Shown here: positions 1 to 6,353 of the stretch, in pieces
How positions within the stretch are numbered: position 1 is the stretch's first letter
Layout: every line of letters begins with the position of its first letter
Source: Hydrogenimonas sp.
GTDB taxonomy: Bacteria > Campylobacterota > Campylobacteria > Campylobacterales > Hydrogenimonadaceae
Length of the DNA stretch: 16,556 bases
Direction: 5' to 3'
NCBI RefSeq assembly: GCF_029933015.1
Contig: NZ_JAOZOZ010000028.1
Span: 1-16,556, forward strand
The notes under the pieces: generated by a model
What the model was told of the DNA's origin: nothing
Database searches by the model: none
Seen by the model: only the letters and a program-made list of their open reading frames with translations
Program-made: the position numbers and the translations under genes

Positions 1-862
1 CGCCGCTTTCGACATATCCCTGAATCAGGGAGTTGACGCCCGCCATGCCGATGAAGTAGACGGCGAACCAGGGAATGACCAGTTTTACGCCGCCCGCTTC
101 GCCGCCGCTCTTTTTGGCGGCATAGGAGAGGTAGATGCCCAGCAGAATGAGCATCGGTGCGATCATGATGACGCGGGTCATCTTGACGATCACCGCCGCC
201 TTGGCCATTTCGGTATCGGGGCCGTCGATGGAGCCCACGGCCACCACCTGCGCCACTTCGTGGATCGTGCCGCCCACGTAGATACCGAACTCCTGGGGCG
301 TCATGTCGAAGACCCCGGCTTTAAGCAGCGCGGGGTAGAGAAACATCGCGATGGTGCCGAAGAGCACGACCATCGAGACGGCGATCGCCGCCTTGTGCTC
401 CTCGGCTTTGAGGACCGGCTCGGTCGCCAGAACCGCCGCCGCGCCGCAGACCGAGGCGCCCGAAGCGGTCAGCATCGCCGTATCCCGGTCGAGACCGAAA
501 ATCCTGTATCCCAGCCAGGTGCCCAGCAGAAAGGTGGTCGAAAGCATGATGAGAGAGACCATGAAACCCTCCACGCCCACTTCGGCGATCTGCTGGAAAG
601 TGATGCGGAAACCGTAGAAGACGATGGCGAAGCGCAGAATCTTCTTTGCCGAGAAGACGATACCCGTCTCCCACGCCGCGGGGAAATGGTTGTGGAGTGT
701 GTTGGCGTAGAAGATACCGATGACGATACCCACGACCAGGGGGGAGATGCCGAGCTTCTGCACGGGGGCGAGCCCGGCGATATAGGTGGCCGATGCCGCC
801 ACGAGAGCGACGAAGATGATGCCGCTGATCGTTCCCTTTCGTTTTTCGGGAGAGAAAGCCAT
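1..862 (-). CDS. yeiH: YeiH-family (UPF0324) putative sulfate/anion exporter, C-terminus cut by window edge
   Basis: The reading frame is open from an ATG at 862 to the left edge, giving the first 287 residues of a family that is usually about 340 aa. The translation is a multi-pass membrane protein. Near residue 90 it has FYGFRITFQQIAEVG, then SVCGAAAVLATEPVLKA near 145-160 and GGTIHEVAQVVA near 205, all closely matching E. coli YeiH as I recall it. The family is annotated as putative sulfate exporters of the inner membrane, but its substrate is not firmly established. A GAAAGG-like ribosome site lies at 871-876. The gene is divergent from a LysR regulator, the same arrangement as yeiH/yeiE in E. 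coli, so control by that regulator is likely. The last three or so helices lie outside the window. Confidence 0.9.
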   Translation of the reverse strand, partial: MAFSPEKRKGTISGIIFVALVAASATYIAGLAPVQKLGISPLVVGIVIGIFYANTLHNHFPAAWETGIVFSAKKILRFAIVFYGFRITFQQIAEVGVEGFMVSLIMLSTTFLLGTWLGYRIFGLDRDTAMLTASGASVCGAAAVLATEPVLKAEEHKAAIAVSMVVLFGTIAMFLYPALLKAGVFDMTPQEFGIYVGGTIHEVAQVVAVGSIDGPDTEMAKAAVIVKMTRVIMIAPMLILLGIYLSYAAKKSGGEAGGVKLVIPWFAVYFIGMAGVNSLIQGYVESG

Positions 863-913
863 TCGAAAACCTTTCAGTCTAATTGATTACAATATACATT
901 TTTAATAAATTTT

Positions 914-933
914 ACTCTTTATTATATTACATT
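914..933 (-). promoter_or_regulatory. Predicted yeiH promoter (-10 TATAAT)
   Basis: On the minus strand TATAAT occupies 926-921, inside an AT-rich region with no obvious -35, placing the start near 914 with a leader of about 50 nt. The 13-mer around it (933-921) matches the 13-mer around the opposite lysR -10 at 11 of 13 positions. Confidence 0.55.
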
Positions 934-957
934 CACTCTCACAAACAAAATAAATAA

Positions 958-977
958 AATGTGTTATAATTATCAGA
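958..977 (+). promoter_or_regulatory. Predicted lysR promoter (extended -10 TGTTATAAT)
   Basis: TGTTATAAT at 962-970 is a perfect extended -10 element, typical of Campylobacterota sigma-70 promoters that do without a conserved -35. The predicted start is near 977, giving a leader of about 25 nt before the ATG at 1002. The 934-957 spacer between the two divergent -10 boxes is the likely regulator binding region. Confidence 0.65.
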
Positions 978-1001
978 AATATTGAGCCAAGGCGATATCA
1001 G

Positions 1002-1904
1002 ATGAAGATCACGCTGCGTCAAATGGAGATATTCCTCGAAGTTGCCCGTATGGGCCACCTGACCAAAGTCGCCGAAAAGATGGGCTTGAGCCAGTCGGCG
1101 GTGTCGATGTCGATCAAGGAGCTCGAAAACATCATCGGCTACAAACTCTTCGACCGGATCAACAAGAAACTGGCCCTCAACGAGAAGGGCCGTGCCTTCG
1201 CCGAAGCGATCGCCCCGCTTGTGAGCAAACTCAACGACATCGAAGAGGAGTTCAAGAACGACGAGAACAACGGCGAACTGCTCATCGGCGTCAGCACGAC
1301 GATCGCCGACTATCTGATCCCCCCGATCATCTGCGACTACATGAAAAGCTACCCGCAGGTCAAGGTCAACCTCAAGATCGGCAACACCCGGGAGATCGTC
1401 GACCTCATCGAGAGCGGATCGGTCGATCTGGGATTCGTGGAGGGCAACGTCGACTCCACTTCGATCAAACAGGAGATCGTGGGGCCCGACGAGCTGATCG
1501 TCGTCACGGGCGACAGAGAGCTGGCCGAAAAGCAGGAGAGCTACTACATCGACAAACTCCTCGACAAACGGTGGATCCTGCGGGAAGAGGGTTCGGGGAC
1601 CCGGGAAGTCTTTCTGACCCATCTGGGCGATCTGGCGGCCCAGATCAACCTCTTTCTGGAGCTTCGCCATCCCGAATCGATCAAGAACATGCTGATCCAG
1701 AGCAAGAAGTGCCTCACCTGCCTGCCGCGAATCAGCGTCATGAAGGAGCTGGAGCGGGGAGATCTCTACGAACTGAAGATCAAAAAGCTGAAATTCGAGC
1801 GGCAGTTCCTGCTGATCTACCACAAAGACAAGTACAAAACCTCGCTGCTGAGCAAATTCATCTACTTCACCAGGATGCAGCTGGGCAAGATCCTCGCCCA
1901 CTGA
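1002..1904 (+). CDS. LysR-family transcriptional regulator (YeiE-like)
   Basis: This 300-residue protein has the standard length and plan of a LysR regulator. The N-terminal winged helix-turn-helix spans roughly residues 3-62, with LTKVAEKMGLSQSAVSMSIKELE carrying the recognition helix. A periplasmic-binding-like effector domain fills about residues 88-295 (GELLIGVSTTIADYLIPPI opens it, and ESGSVDLGFVEG follows). LysR proteins bind as tetramers and usually regulate a divergent gene in response to a small molecule. Here the divergent gene is a YeiH-type exporter, as in the E. coli yeiE-yeiH pair, where YeiE is linked to sulfite response. The effector here is inferred, not shown. An AAGG ribosome site lies about 10 nt before the chosen ATG, which begins the conserved HTH without extra sequence. 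Confidence 0.9.
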   Translation: MKITLRQMEIFLEVARMGHLTKVAEKMGLSQSAVSMSIKELENIIGYKLFDRINKKLALNEKGRAFAEAIAPLVSKLNDIEEEFKNDENNGELLIGVSTTIADYLIPPIICDYMKSYPQVKVNLKIGNTREIVDLIESGSVDLGFVEGNVDSTSIKQEIVGPDELIVVTGDRELAEKQESYYIDKLLDKRWILREEGSGTREVFLTHLGDLAAQINLFLELRHPESIKNMLIQSKKCLTCLPRISVMKELERGDLYELKIKKLKFERQFLLIYHKDKYKTSLLSKFIYFTRMQLGKILAH

Positions 1905-1943
1905 CCTCGGGAAACCGGCGGCCCGTGCGCCGCGTCTTTCCGC

Positions 1944-2531
1944 TCACGGCTTTTTCCCGGAACCCCTCTCTTTTCCCTCGGCGTACTCCGCGGGGGTGTT
2001 CATGTTGAAAAAAGGCGCGTCGTCGGGAAAATCGACGAACCGCGTATCCGAAACTCTCAGCAGATGGTTGAGACGGTGCATTCCCTCCTCCACCATTTCC
2101 CTCAGTCTCGGCAGCAGCCGCATCGTATAGATACCGCACATCGGATGCGTCCCGCCGGGAGAGCGGGCGACGACGGCGTCGACCTGCTTCTGCGTGTAGA
2201 CTTCGACCAGCCGCTCCATCACCTTTTCGTCGACAAAGGGCGTATCGACGGAGATCGCGAAAAAGTCGCCGCCGATCGCTTCGAACGCGGCCAGCAGTCC
2301 TGCCGTCGGCGCGTGAAGGTCCTTCGCTTCACGATCGAGAATCAGCGGGGCGTCGAACGGGAACTTGTCGGTTTTGGTGCTGATGTAAAGACGGGAGAAG
2401 AGCGGAAGAAGGCGGCGGTACTGGTATTCGGCCAGCGTCTGGCAGCCGCCGAAAGGAAGCAGCGCCTTGTCGCGACCCATCCGGGAGCTTTTCCCCCCGG
2501 CGAAGATGACACAGGGGAGATGAAAGCGCAT
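1944..2531 (-). CDS. mobA: Molybdenum cofactor guanylyltransferase MobA
   Basis: The 195-residue product begins with the nucleotidyltransferase signature AGGKSSRMGRDKALLPFGG at residues 11-29, the GTP-binding loop of MobA. DTPFVD near residue 96 supplies the metal-binding aspartate. MobA transfers GMP to molybdopterin to make the bis-MGD cofactor used by DMSO-reductase-family enzymes in the cytoplasm. The length fits the family. The ATG overlaps the leuC stop by one base (TGATG), so translation is probably coupled to leuC, although the two functions are unrelated. A biological link within the window is the Psr-type respiratory cluster at the right end, whose catalytic subunit would need this cofactor. 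The C-terminal tail (ERGSGKKP) is low complexity and non-conserved. Confidence 0.92.
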   Translation of the reverse strand: MRFHLPCVIFAGGKSSRMGRDKALLPFGGCQTLAEYQYRRLLPLFSRLYISTKTDKFPFDAPLILDREAKDLHAPTAGLLAAFEAIGGDFFAISVDTPFVDEKVMERLVEVYTQKQVDAVVARSPGGTHPMCGIYTMRLLPRLREMVEEGMHRLNHLLRVSDTRFVDFPDDAPFFNMNTPAEYAEGKERGSGKKP

Positions 2532-3796
2532 CAGATGTCGCGGGGATCGACGATTTTACCGGCGATGGCGCTGGCGGCGGCGACGGCGGAGTTGGCCAGG
2601 TAGATTTCGGAGCTGCGGGCACCCATGCGTCCGACGAAGTTTCGGTTGGTCGTGGAGATGCAGCGCTCGTTGTCGCCGAGAATCCCCATGTAGCCCCCCA
2701 GGCAGGCGCCGCAGGTGGGATTGGAGACCACCGCGCCGGCGTCGATCAGCGTATCGATGTAGCCCGCCTTTTCGGCGGCTTTGAGGATCTTCTGGGTCGC
2801 GGGGGTGACGATCATGCGGGTGTGGCGGGCGACCCGCTTGCCCTTGACGATCTCGGCGGCGATCCTGATGTCGCTGAGCCTTCCGTTGGTGCAGCTTCCG
2901 ATGAAGACCTGATCCACCTTCAGATCGTCGGCCACAGCCTGGCTGACCGGCTTGCCGTTACTGGGCAGATGCGGATAGGCGATAACCGGTTCGAGTTTCC
3001 CCACGTCGATCTCGATCACCTGGCAATACTCGGCGTCGGAATCCGAGTAGTGGAACTTCGGCTCCCTGGCCAGCTCTTTGTCGGCCAGGAACGCTTTGGT
3101 CACCTCGTCGACGGCGACGATGCCGCTTTTGGCTCCCGCTTCGATCGCCATGTTGCAGAGGCTGAAGCGGTCGTCCATGCTGAGATATTCGATCGTGTCG
3201 CCGGTGAACTCCAGCGCCTTGTAGAGGGCCCCGTCGACGCCGATCATACGGATGAGTTCGAGGATCAGGTCCTTGCCGTAGATATGTTCGCCCGGCTTGC
3301 CGGTGAAGACCACCTTGATCGTTTCGGGTACCTTGAACCAGTTGCCCCCGGTGATCATCGCGAAAGCCAGGTCCGTCGACCCCATCCCGGTACTGAAGGC
3401 ACCCAGTGCCCCGTGGGTACAGGTGTGGCTGTCGGCGCCGATGATGACATCACCCGGCACCACGAGGCCCTTTTCGGGAAGCAGGGCGTGCTCGATCCCC
3501 ATATCCTTCTCGTCGAAGAAGTGCTTGAGGTCGTGCTTGTAGGCAAACTCGCGGCTGATCTTGGCCTGGTTGGCGCTGGCGATGTCCTTGGCGGGAATGA
3601 AGTGGTCCATGACGATGGAAAAGCCGTCGGGGTTGGCCAGTCTCTCTGCGCCGCTCTCCTCGAAAGCGCGGATCGAGATCGGGGTGGTGATGTCGTTGCC
3701 GATGACCATGTCGATCGGCACCCGGACGATCTCGCCCGCCTTCACTTCGCGGCCGGCGTGGTCGCTGAATATCTTTTCGGTAATGGTCTGTCCCAT
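2531..3796 (-). CDS. leuC: 3-Isopropylmalate dehydratase large subunit LeuC (aconitase superfamily)
   Basis: The 421-residue protein belongs to the prokaryotic LeuC/homoaconitase large-subunit family. The active-site stretch ADSHTCTHGA lies at 121-130. The three [4Fe-4S] ligands are visible as C302 (FIGSCTNG), C362 and C365 (NPTCGACLGG). Together with LeuD it isomerises 2-isopropylmalate to 3-isopropylmalate in leucine synthesis. No leuD is present in the window; the next minus-strand gene is mobA, so the small subunit must be encoded elsewhere. An AAGGAT ribosome site lies at 3806-3801, 4 nt from the ATG. Members of this subgroup also include homoaconitase and methylthioalkylmalate isomerases, but leucine synthesis is the default reading. 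Confidence 0.93.
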   Translation of the reverse strand: MGQTITEKIFSDHAGREVKAGEIVRVPIDMVIGNDITTPISIRAFEESGAERLANPDGFSIVMDHFIPAKDIASANQAKISREFAYKHDLKHFFDEKDMGIEHALLPEKGLVVPGDVIIGADSHTCTHGALGAFSTGMGSTDLAFAMITGGNWFKVPETIKVVFTGKPGEHIYGKDLILELIRMIGVDGALYKALEFTGDTIEYLSMDDRFSLCNMAIEAGAKSGIVAVDEVTKAFLADKELAREPKFHYSDSDAEYCQVIEIDVGKLEPVIAYPHLPSNGKPVSQAVADDLKVDQVFIGSCTNGRLSDIRIAAEIVKGKRVARHTRMIVTPATQKILKAAEKAGYIDTLIDAGAVVSNPTCGACLGGYMGILGDNERCISTTNRNFVGRMGARSSEIYLANSAVAAASAIAGKIVDPRDI

Positions 3797-3812
3797 GAAA
3801 ATCCTTGTCCGA

Positions 3813-3828
3813 GGGGCATGGCTGCCCC
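3813..3828 (-). promoter_or_regulatory. Stem-loop at the 5' end of the leuC leader
   Basis: GGGGCA and TGCCCC form a perfect 6-bp stem around a 4-nt loop. With the predicted start near 3834, the hairpin would sit about 6 nt from the mRNA 5' end and just before the AAGGAT ribosome site. A transcript-stabilising role is inferred. There is no U-tract, so it is not an intrinsic terminator. Confidence 0.4.
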
Positions 3829-3833
3829 GAAAT

Positions 3834-3849
3834 TGTCGCGATTATAGCA
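3834..3849 (-). promoter_or_regulatory. Predicted leuC-mobA promoter (extended -10 TGCTATAAT)
   Basis: On the minus strand TG at 3849-3848 and TATAAT at 3846-3841 give a perfect extended -10. The predicted start is near 3834, leaving a 38-nt leader. Confidence 0.65.
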
Positions 3850-3910
3850 AAAAGGGGGTTTGAAAGAGTTTACGGCATCGCTGCGTAAAACATTTTGCAA
3901 CATTGCCGAT

Positions 3911-3923
3911 TATATTTCGCCAA
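3911..3923 (+). promoter_or_regulatory. Possible promoter for the DUF2628 gene
   Basis: TATATT at 3911-3916 lies in an AT-rich patch and would start transcription near 3923, 30 nt before the ATG. No extended TG and no well-spaced -35 is seen, so this is tentative. Confidence 0.35.
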
Positions 3924-3952
3924 CCAATTCACACAGCAAGGAGAAAACCCCC

Positions 3953-4498
3953 ATGGAAGAGAAAGAGAACACCCCGCAGGCGGAACCGGCACAGGCACGG
4001 ACAGCCGCCCCTTCGGACTACGAAGACCGGATGCTCGAAGCTTTCGTACAGAAACCGGAAAAGTTCCAGTGGTACAAAAACGCTTTTTCGAAATTCAACG
4101 TCAACGGTGTCGACAGAGTCGCCTGGGTCTGGAGCTGGTGGGCCTTTTTCGGTACCTTCTGGTTCCTGCTCTACCGCAAAGCCTATCTGCCGGCGCTGGG
4201 CTTTTTCGTCGCCAACGTCGCGGCCTCCTTCGTCCCCGTTCTCGGTCTCGTGGTCTGGATACTCACGGGCGGATACGCCACCTATTTCGTCTACAAAACC
4301 TACAAGGCCAAAAAAGAGGAGATCGAAGCGAAGATCGAAGATCCCCAGAAGCGTATCGAGACGATGCGCGCCGTCGGCGGCTACAACCAGTGGGTCGTCT
4401 GGCTGGCGGTCATACTCTCGGCCCTCTGGCTGCTGGGTATCGTCGCGGCCATCGCCATACCCCAGATGGTCGAACCGACCCAGACACTCAATCCCTGA
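3953..4498 (+). CDS. DUF2628 family membrane protein
   Basis: The 181-residue product starts with an acidic, Pro/Ala-rich cytoplasmic stretch. A DUF2628-like core follows: SWWAFFGTFWFLLYRKAYLPALGFF and a second hydrophobic segment ending in TGGYATYFVYKTYKAKKEEIEAKI. A final membrane segment is at about 145-168 (WVVWLAVILSALWLLGIVAAIAIP). Three to four transmembrane helices are expected. The family often carries this pattern of aromatic helices, and its function is unknown. I chose the ATG at 3953 over an in-frame ATG 93 nt upstream. AAGGAG at 3939-3944 is well placed for it, and the extra upstream residues look non-coding and run over the likely promoter. It is a single-gene unit ahead of a hairpin. 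Confidence 0.8.
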   Translation: MEEKENTPQAEPAQARTAAPSDYEDRMLEAFVQKPEKFQWYKNAFSKFNVNGVDRVAWVWSWWAFFGTFWFLLYRKAYLPALGFFVANVAASFVPVLGLVVWILTGGYATYFVYKTYKAKKEEIEAKIEDPQKRIETMRAVGGYNQWVVWLAVILSALWLLGIVAAIAIPQMVEPTQTLNP

Positions 4499-4506
4499 CA
4501 CCAAAA

Positions 4507-4529
4507 ACCCGGCTCCCATCAAGCCGGGT
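4507..4529 (+). terminator. Strong hairpin without U-tract, possible weak terminator
   Basis: ACCCGGCT and AGCCGGGT make a perfect 8-bp GC-rich stem with a 7-nt loop, 8 nt after the DUF2628 stop. The plus strand has no U-run after it. Five A residues precede or overlap its base, so on the minus strand it would read as hairpin plus U5 and could stop antisense transcription. It directly abuts the -10 of the next gene. Confidence 0.4.
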
Positions 4530-4531
4530 CA

Positions 4532-4547
4532 TGTTACAATCTCTCTA
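4532..4547 (+). promoter_or_regulatory. Predicted rqcH promoter giving a leaderless mRNA
   Basis: TGTTACAAT at 4532-4540 is an extended -10. Standard spacing (six bases after the hexamer) puts +1 exactly on the A of the ATG at 4547. The intervening CTCTCT contains no Shine-Dalgarno sequence. Confidence 0.55.
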
Positions 4548-5872
4548 TGAAATTCTACGAACTCGAAGCCATTGCCGAATATCTCTCAAAATTCCGCCAG
4601 ATCACGAAAGCCGAACGGATCGGCGACAATGTCATCCGCATCCTCTTCGACAGGAAAGAGGCCGTCGGTTTCGATCTCTCCCGAGGACACAGCGAAATCT
4701 TCGCGGCGGACGAGACGGAGAACGTGCGAAGCTACCACGCCCCCTTCGACACGATGCTCAAAAAGCGTTTCAACGGCGCGAAGATCGTCGCCGTCACGAT
4801 GCCGGGCGGCGACAAGATCCTCCGGATCGAAACCTCCCTGCAGGGAGCCTACAAGGCCCAGACCACCGTGCTTCAGCTGGAGTTCACGGGGCGCCATACC
4901 AACGCCGTCATCCTGGACGAAAACGGCGTCGTGCTCGAAGCGCTCCGCCATGTCGACAGCGACGCCAGCTACCGCGTCGTCAAACCCGGCGTGACGCTCA
5001 AACCCCTTCCCCCCTACACAGGAAAACGGCAGAGCGGCTCCATCGGGGACGTCGCCGCCTGGCTGAAGGAGAAGGGGCGAAAGAGAAGAGAGCTGCGCCT
5101 AAAGCAGCTCAAGGAGCGGCATATCCGCTCCCTTTCGAAAAAGATCGAACGCCTCGAAAAGGAACTCGCCCGACTCCCCGACCGGAAAGAGCTGGAAAAG
5201 ATGGCGGAGCGGTACGCCGCCGAAGCGGCCATCGTCCTGGCACACCTCAACGAGATCCGACCCTACGACACGAAGCTGGAGACCGTCGACTTCGAGGGGC
5301 GCCCCGTCACGATCGACCTGCCCGCCCTGCCCAACCCCAGGCGCATGGGCGAGCACTTCTTCGCCCTCTCCCGCCGCGCCGCCAACAAAGCCGAACATCT
5401 CCATATCGAAGAGGAGAATCTCAAAAGCCGCATCGCCTTCTACCGACGTCTGATGGAAAACGTCCGAAACGCCCGGAGCGAATCGCAGATCAACCTCCTC
5501 TTTCCGCCGAAACAGCAACGAAAGAGAAAGACGGCGAAGGCCCAGTGCGAAATCTTCCGGATCGGCGACTACCGCGTCATGGTGGGGCGCAACGAGCGGG
5601 AAAACGCATGGGTACTCAAACAGGCCAAAGCGGCGGACCTGTGGCTCCATCTCAAAGACCGTCCCTCCTCCCACTGCATCGTCCAGAGCGGCGGAAAGAG
5701 ACAGATCCCCAAAGAGGTGGTGGAGAAGGCGGCGAAGATCTGTGTCGAGACGAGCGTCACACAGCCGGGAGACTATCTGGTCGACTTCACGCAGCGCCGA
5801 AACGTCAAAATCCTTCAGGGCGCGCACGTCAACTACGTCAAATACGATACAATAAAGATAACGAAACAGTAA
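4547..5872 (+). CDS. rqcH: NFACT-family ribosome quality-control factor RqcH (Rqc2 homologue)
   Basis: The 441-residue protein has the NFACT order: an N-terminal NFACT-N domain (about 1-175), a long basic helical/coiled-coil section (about 175-330) rich in Lys, Arg and Glu, and an NFACT-R (DUF814) domain (about 345-441) with GDYRVMVGRNERENAWVL, WLHLKDRPSSHCIV and FTQRRNVKILQGAHVNYV. Members were formerly called fibronectin-binding proteins. RqcH binds obstructed 50S subunits with peptidyl-tRNA and directs C-terminal alanine tailing. The protein is shorter than Firmicutes homologues (about 570 aa), apparently within the middle region, which matches other Campylobacterota. The DR pair needed for tailing in B. 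subtilis appears here as D89-K90. No ribosome site precedes the ATG, and the predicted +1 coincides with it. Confidence 0.88.
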   Translation: MKFYELEAIAEYLSKFRQITKAERIGDNVIRILFDRKEAVGFDLSRGHSEIFAADETENVRSYHAPFDTMLKKRFNGAKIVAVTMPGGDKILRIETSLQGAYKAQTTVLQLEFTGRHTNAVILDENGVVLEALRHVDSDASYRVVKPGVTLKPLPPYTGKRQSGSIGDVAAWLKEKGRKRRELRLKQLKERHIRSLSKKIERLEKELARLPDRKELEKMAERYAAEAAIVLAHLNEIRPYDTKLETVDFEGRPVTIDLPALPNPRRMGEHFFALSRRAANKAEHLHIEEENLKSRIAFYRRLMENVRNARSESQINLLFPPKQQRKRKTAKAQCEIFRIGDYRVMVGRNERENAWVLKQAKAADLWLHLKDRPSSHCIVQSGGKRQIPKEVVEKAAKICVETSVTQPGDYLVDFTQRRNVKILQGAHVNYVKYDTIKITKQ

Positions 5873-5880
5873 GCGGCGCT

Positions 5881-5941
5881 CAGGCAACTTTCCCGGCCGG
5901 TGGTCCCGGCCTCTCTTTCATACGGATGAAAGGACGCAATC
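5881..5941 (+). promoter_or_regulatory. Structured leader of the 5942 gene with possible RBS-sequestering hairpin
   Basis: Two hairpins stand in the 69-nt gap after rqcH. GGCCGG (5895-5900) pairs with CCGGCC (5906-5911). CTTTCAT (5915-5921) pairs with ATGAAAG (5926-5932) around an ACGG loop. The 3' arm of the second carries most of the AAAGGA ribosome site for the GTG at 5942. An upstream CTTTC at 5888-5892 could pair with the same GAAAG (5928-5932), offering an alternative fold. The regulatory role is inferred. Confidence 0.4.
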
Positions 5942-6271
5942 GTGGCGATTACACCGCTCACCAACATCATCTTCGTCAACCAGAACATGCAGGTGGCGGC
6001 ATCGGTGCAGAACATGCAGTTCAACCGGTACGACATCCAGAACGCGGCGGCCCAGGCGATCGTCAACGAAAAAGAGAAAGTGATCGAGGAGACCAGGCCC
6101 GCCGAAGAGTCGGAAGCGATCGATCCCGACAGAGACCACGAACGCCAGGAGGCGCGGGAGAGGGAGAAAGAGCGGAGCCAAAGCGCCTCACCTCCCAAAT
6201 CCAGGCCCCATCACGACAAAGGTTTCACGATCGACGAAGACGGCACGCCCCACGTCGACATCCACGTCTGA
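5942..6271 (+). CDS. Small highly charged protein of unknown function
   Basis: I do not recognise a named family for this 109-residue protein. The N-terminal third (AITPLTNIIFVNQNMQVAAS) is hydrophobic to neutral and rich in Asn/Gln. The middle (about 41-85) is a very charged Glu/Arg/Lys helix likely to form a coiled coil. The tail ends in a histidine- and aspartate-rich segment (PHHDKGFTIDEDGTPHVDIHV). There is no signal peptide or membrane segment. Translation starts at GTG 5942, with AAGGA about 7 nt before it. The base composition matches neighbouring genes. It may be co-transcribed with rqcH, 69 nt upstream, and precedes the cdsA promoter. The orderly N-terminus, good ribosome site and GC-rich third positions argue that it is a real gene. 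Confidence 0.7.
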   Translation: MAITPLTNIIFVNQNMQVAASVQNMQFNRYDIQNAAAQAIVNEKEKVIEETRPAEESEAIDPDRDHERQEAREREKERSQSASPPKSRPHHDKGFTIDEDGTPHVDIHV

Positions 6272-6315
6272 AACCCGATTTCAGAGCCAAACGTAACATC
6301 CTTTTAACCGAATTT

Positions 6316-6332
6316 GGGTTATACTAGATGTC
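6316..6332 (+). promoter_or_regulatory. Predicted cdsA promoter
   Basis: TATACT at 6320-6325 lies after an AT-rich stretch (TTTTAACCGAATTTGGG) and puts +1 near 6332, 22 nt before the ATG at 6354. The motif lacks a perfectly placed TG. Confidence 0.45.
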
Positions 6333-6353
6333 AGTTTGACAAGGGGTGTTTCC

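Noticed and set aside
1911..1935. Terminator between lysR and mobA.
   Set aside because: A 5-bp CGGCG/CGCCG stem exists, but there is no U-tract in either direction beyond short T runs, so support is too weak.
2822..3847. Long antisense open frame over leuC.
   Set aside because: It mirrors a well-supported leuC, and the translation shows no family motif, only Asp/Val/Gly-rich antisense composition. Similar antisense frames over lysR, rqcH, dxr and nrfD were rejected for the same reason.
3860..3952. Upstream ATG at 3860 for the DUF2628 protein.
   Set aside because: It has no ribosome site, and the stretch includes the likely promoter. AAGGAG is well placed for the ATG at 3953.
5881..5941. 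A complete c-di-GMP-I or guanidine-II riboswitch.
   Set aside because: Only fragments match: the second helix of c-di-GMP-I would have to lie in the coding region and is not seen, and only one ACGG-loop hairpin is present instead of two.
3895..6327. A very long open frame (about 810 codons) on the plus strand crossing three genes.
   Set aside because: It is an out-of-frame shadow produced by high GC content. Its translation is Arg/Pro-rich low complexity, while the DUF2628, rqcH and small-protein frames below it carry recognisable domains.
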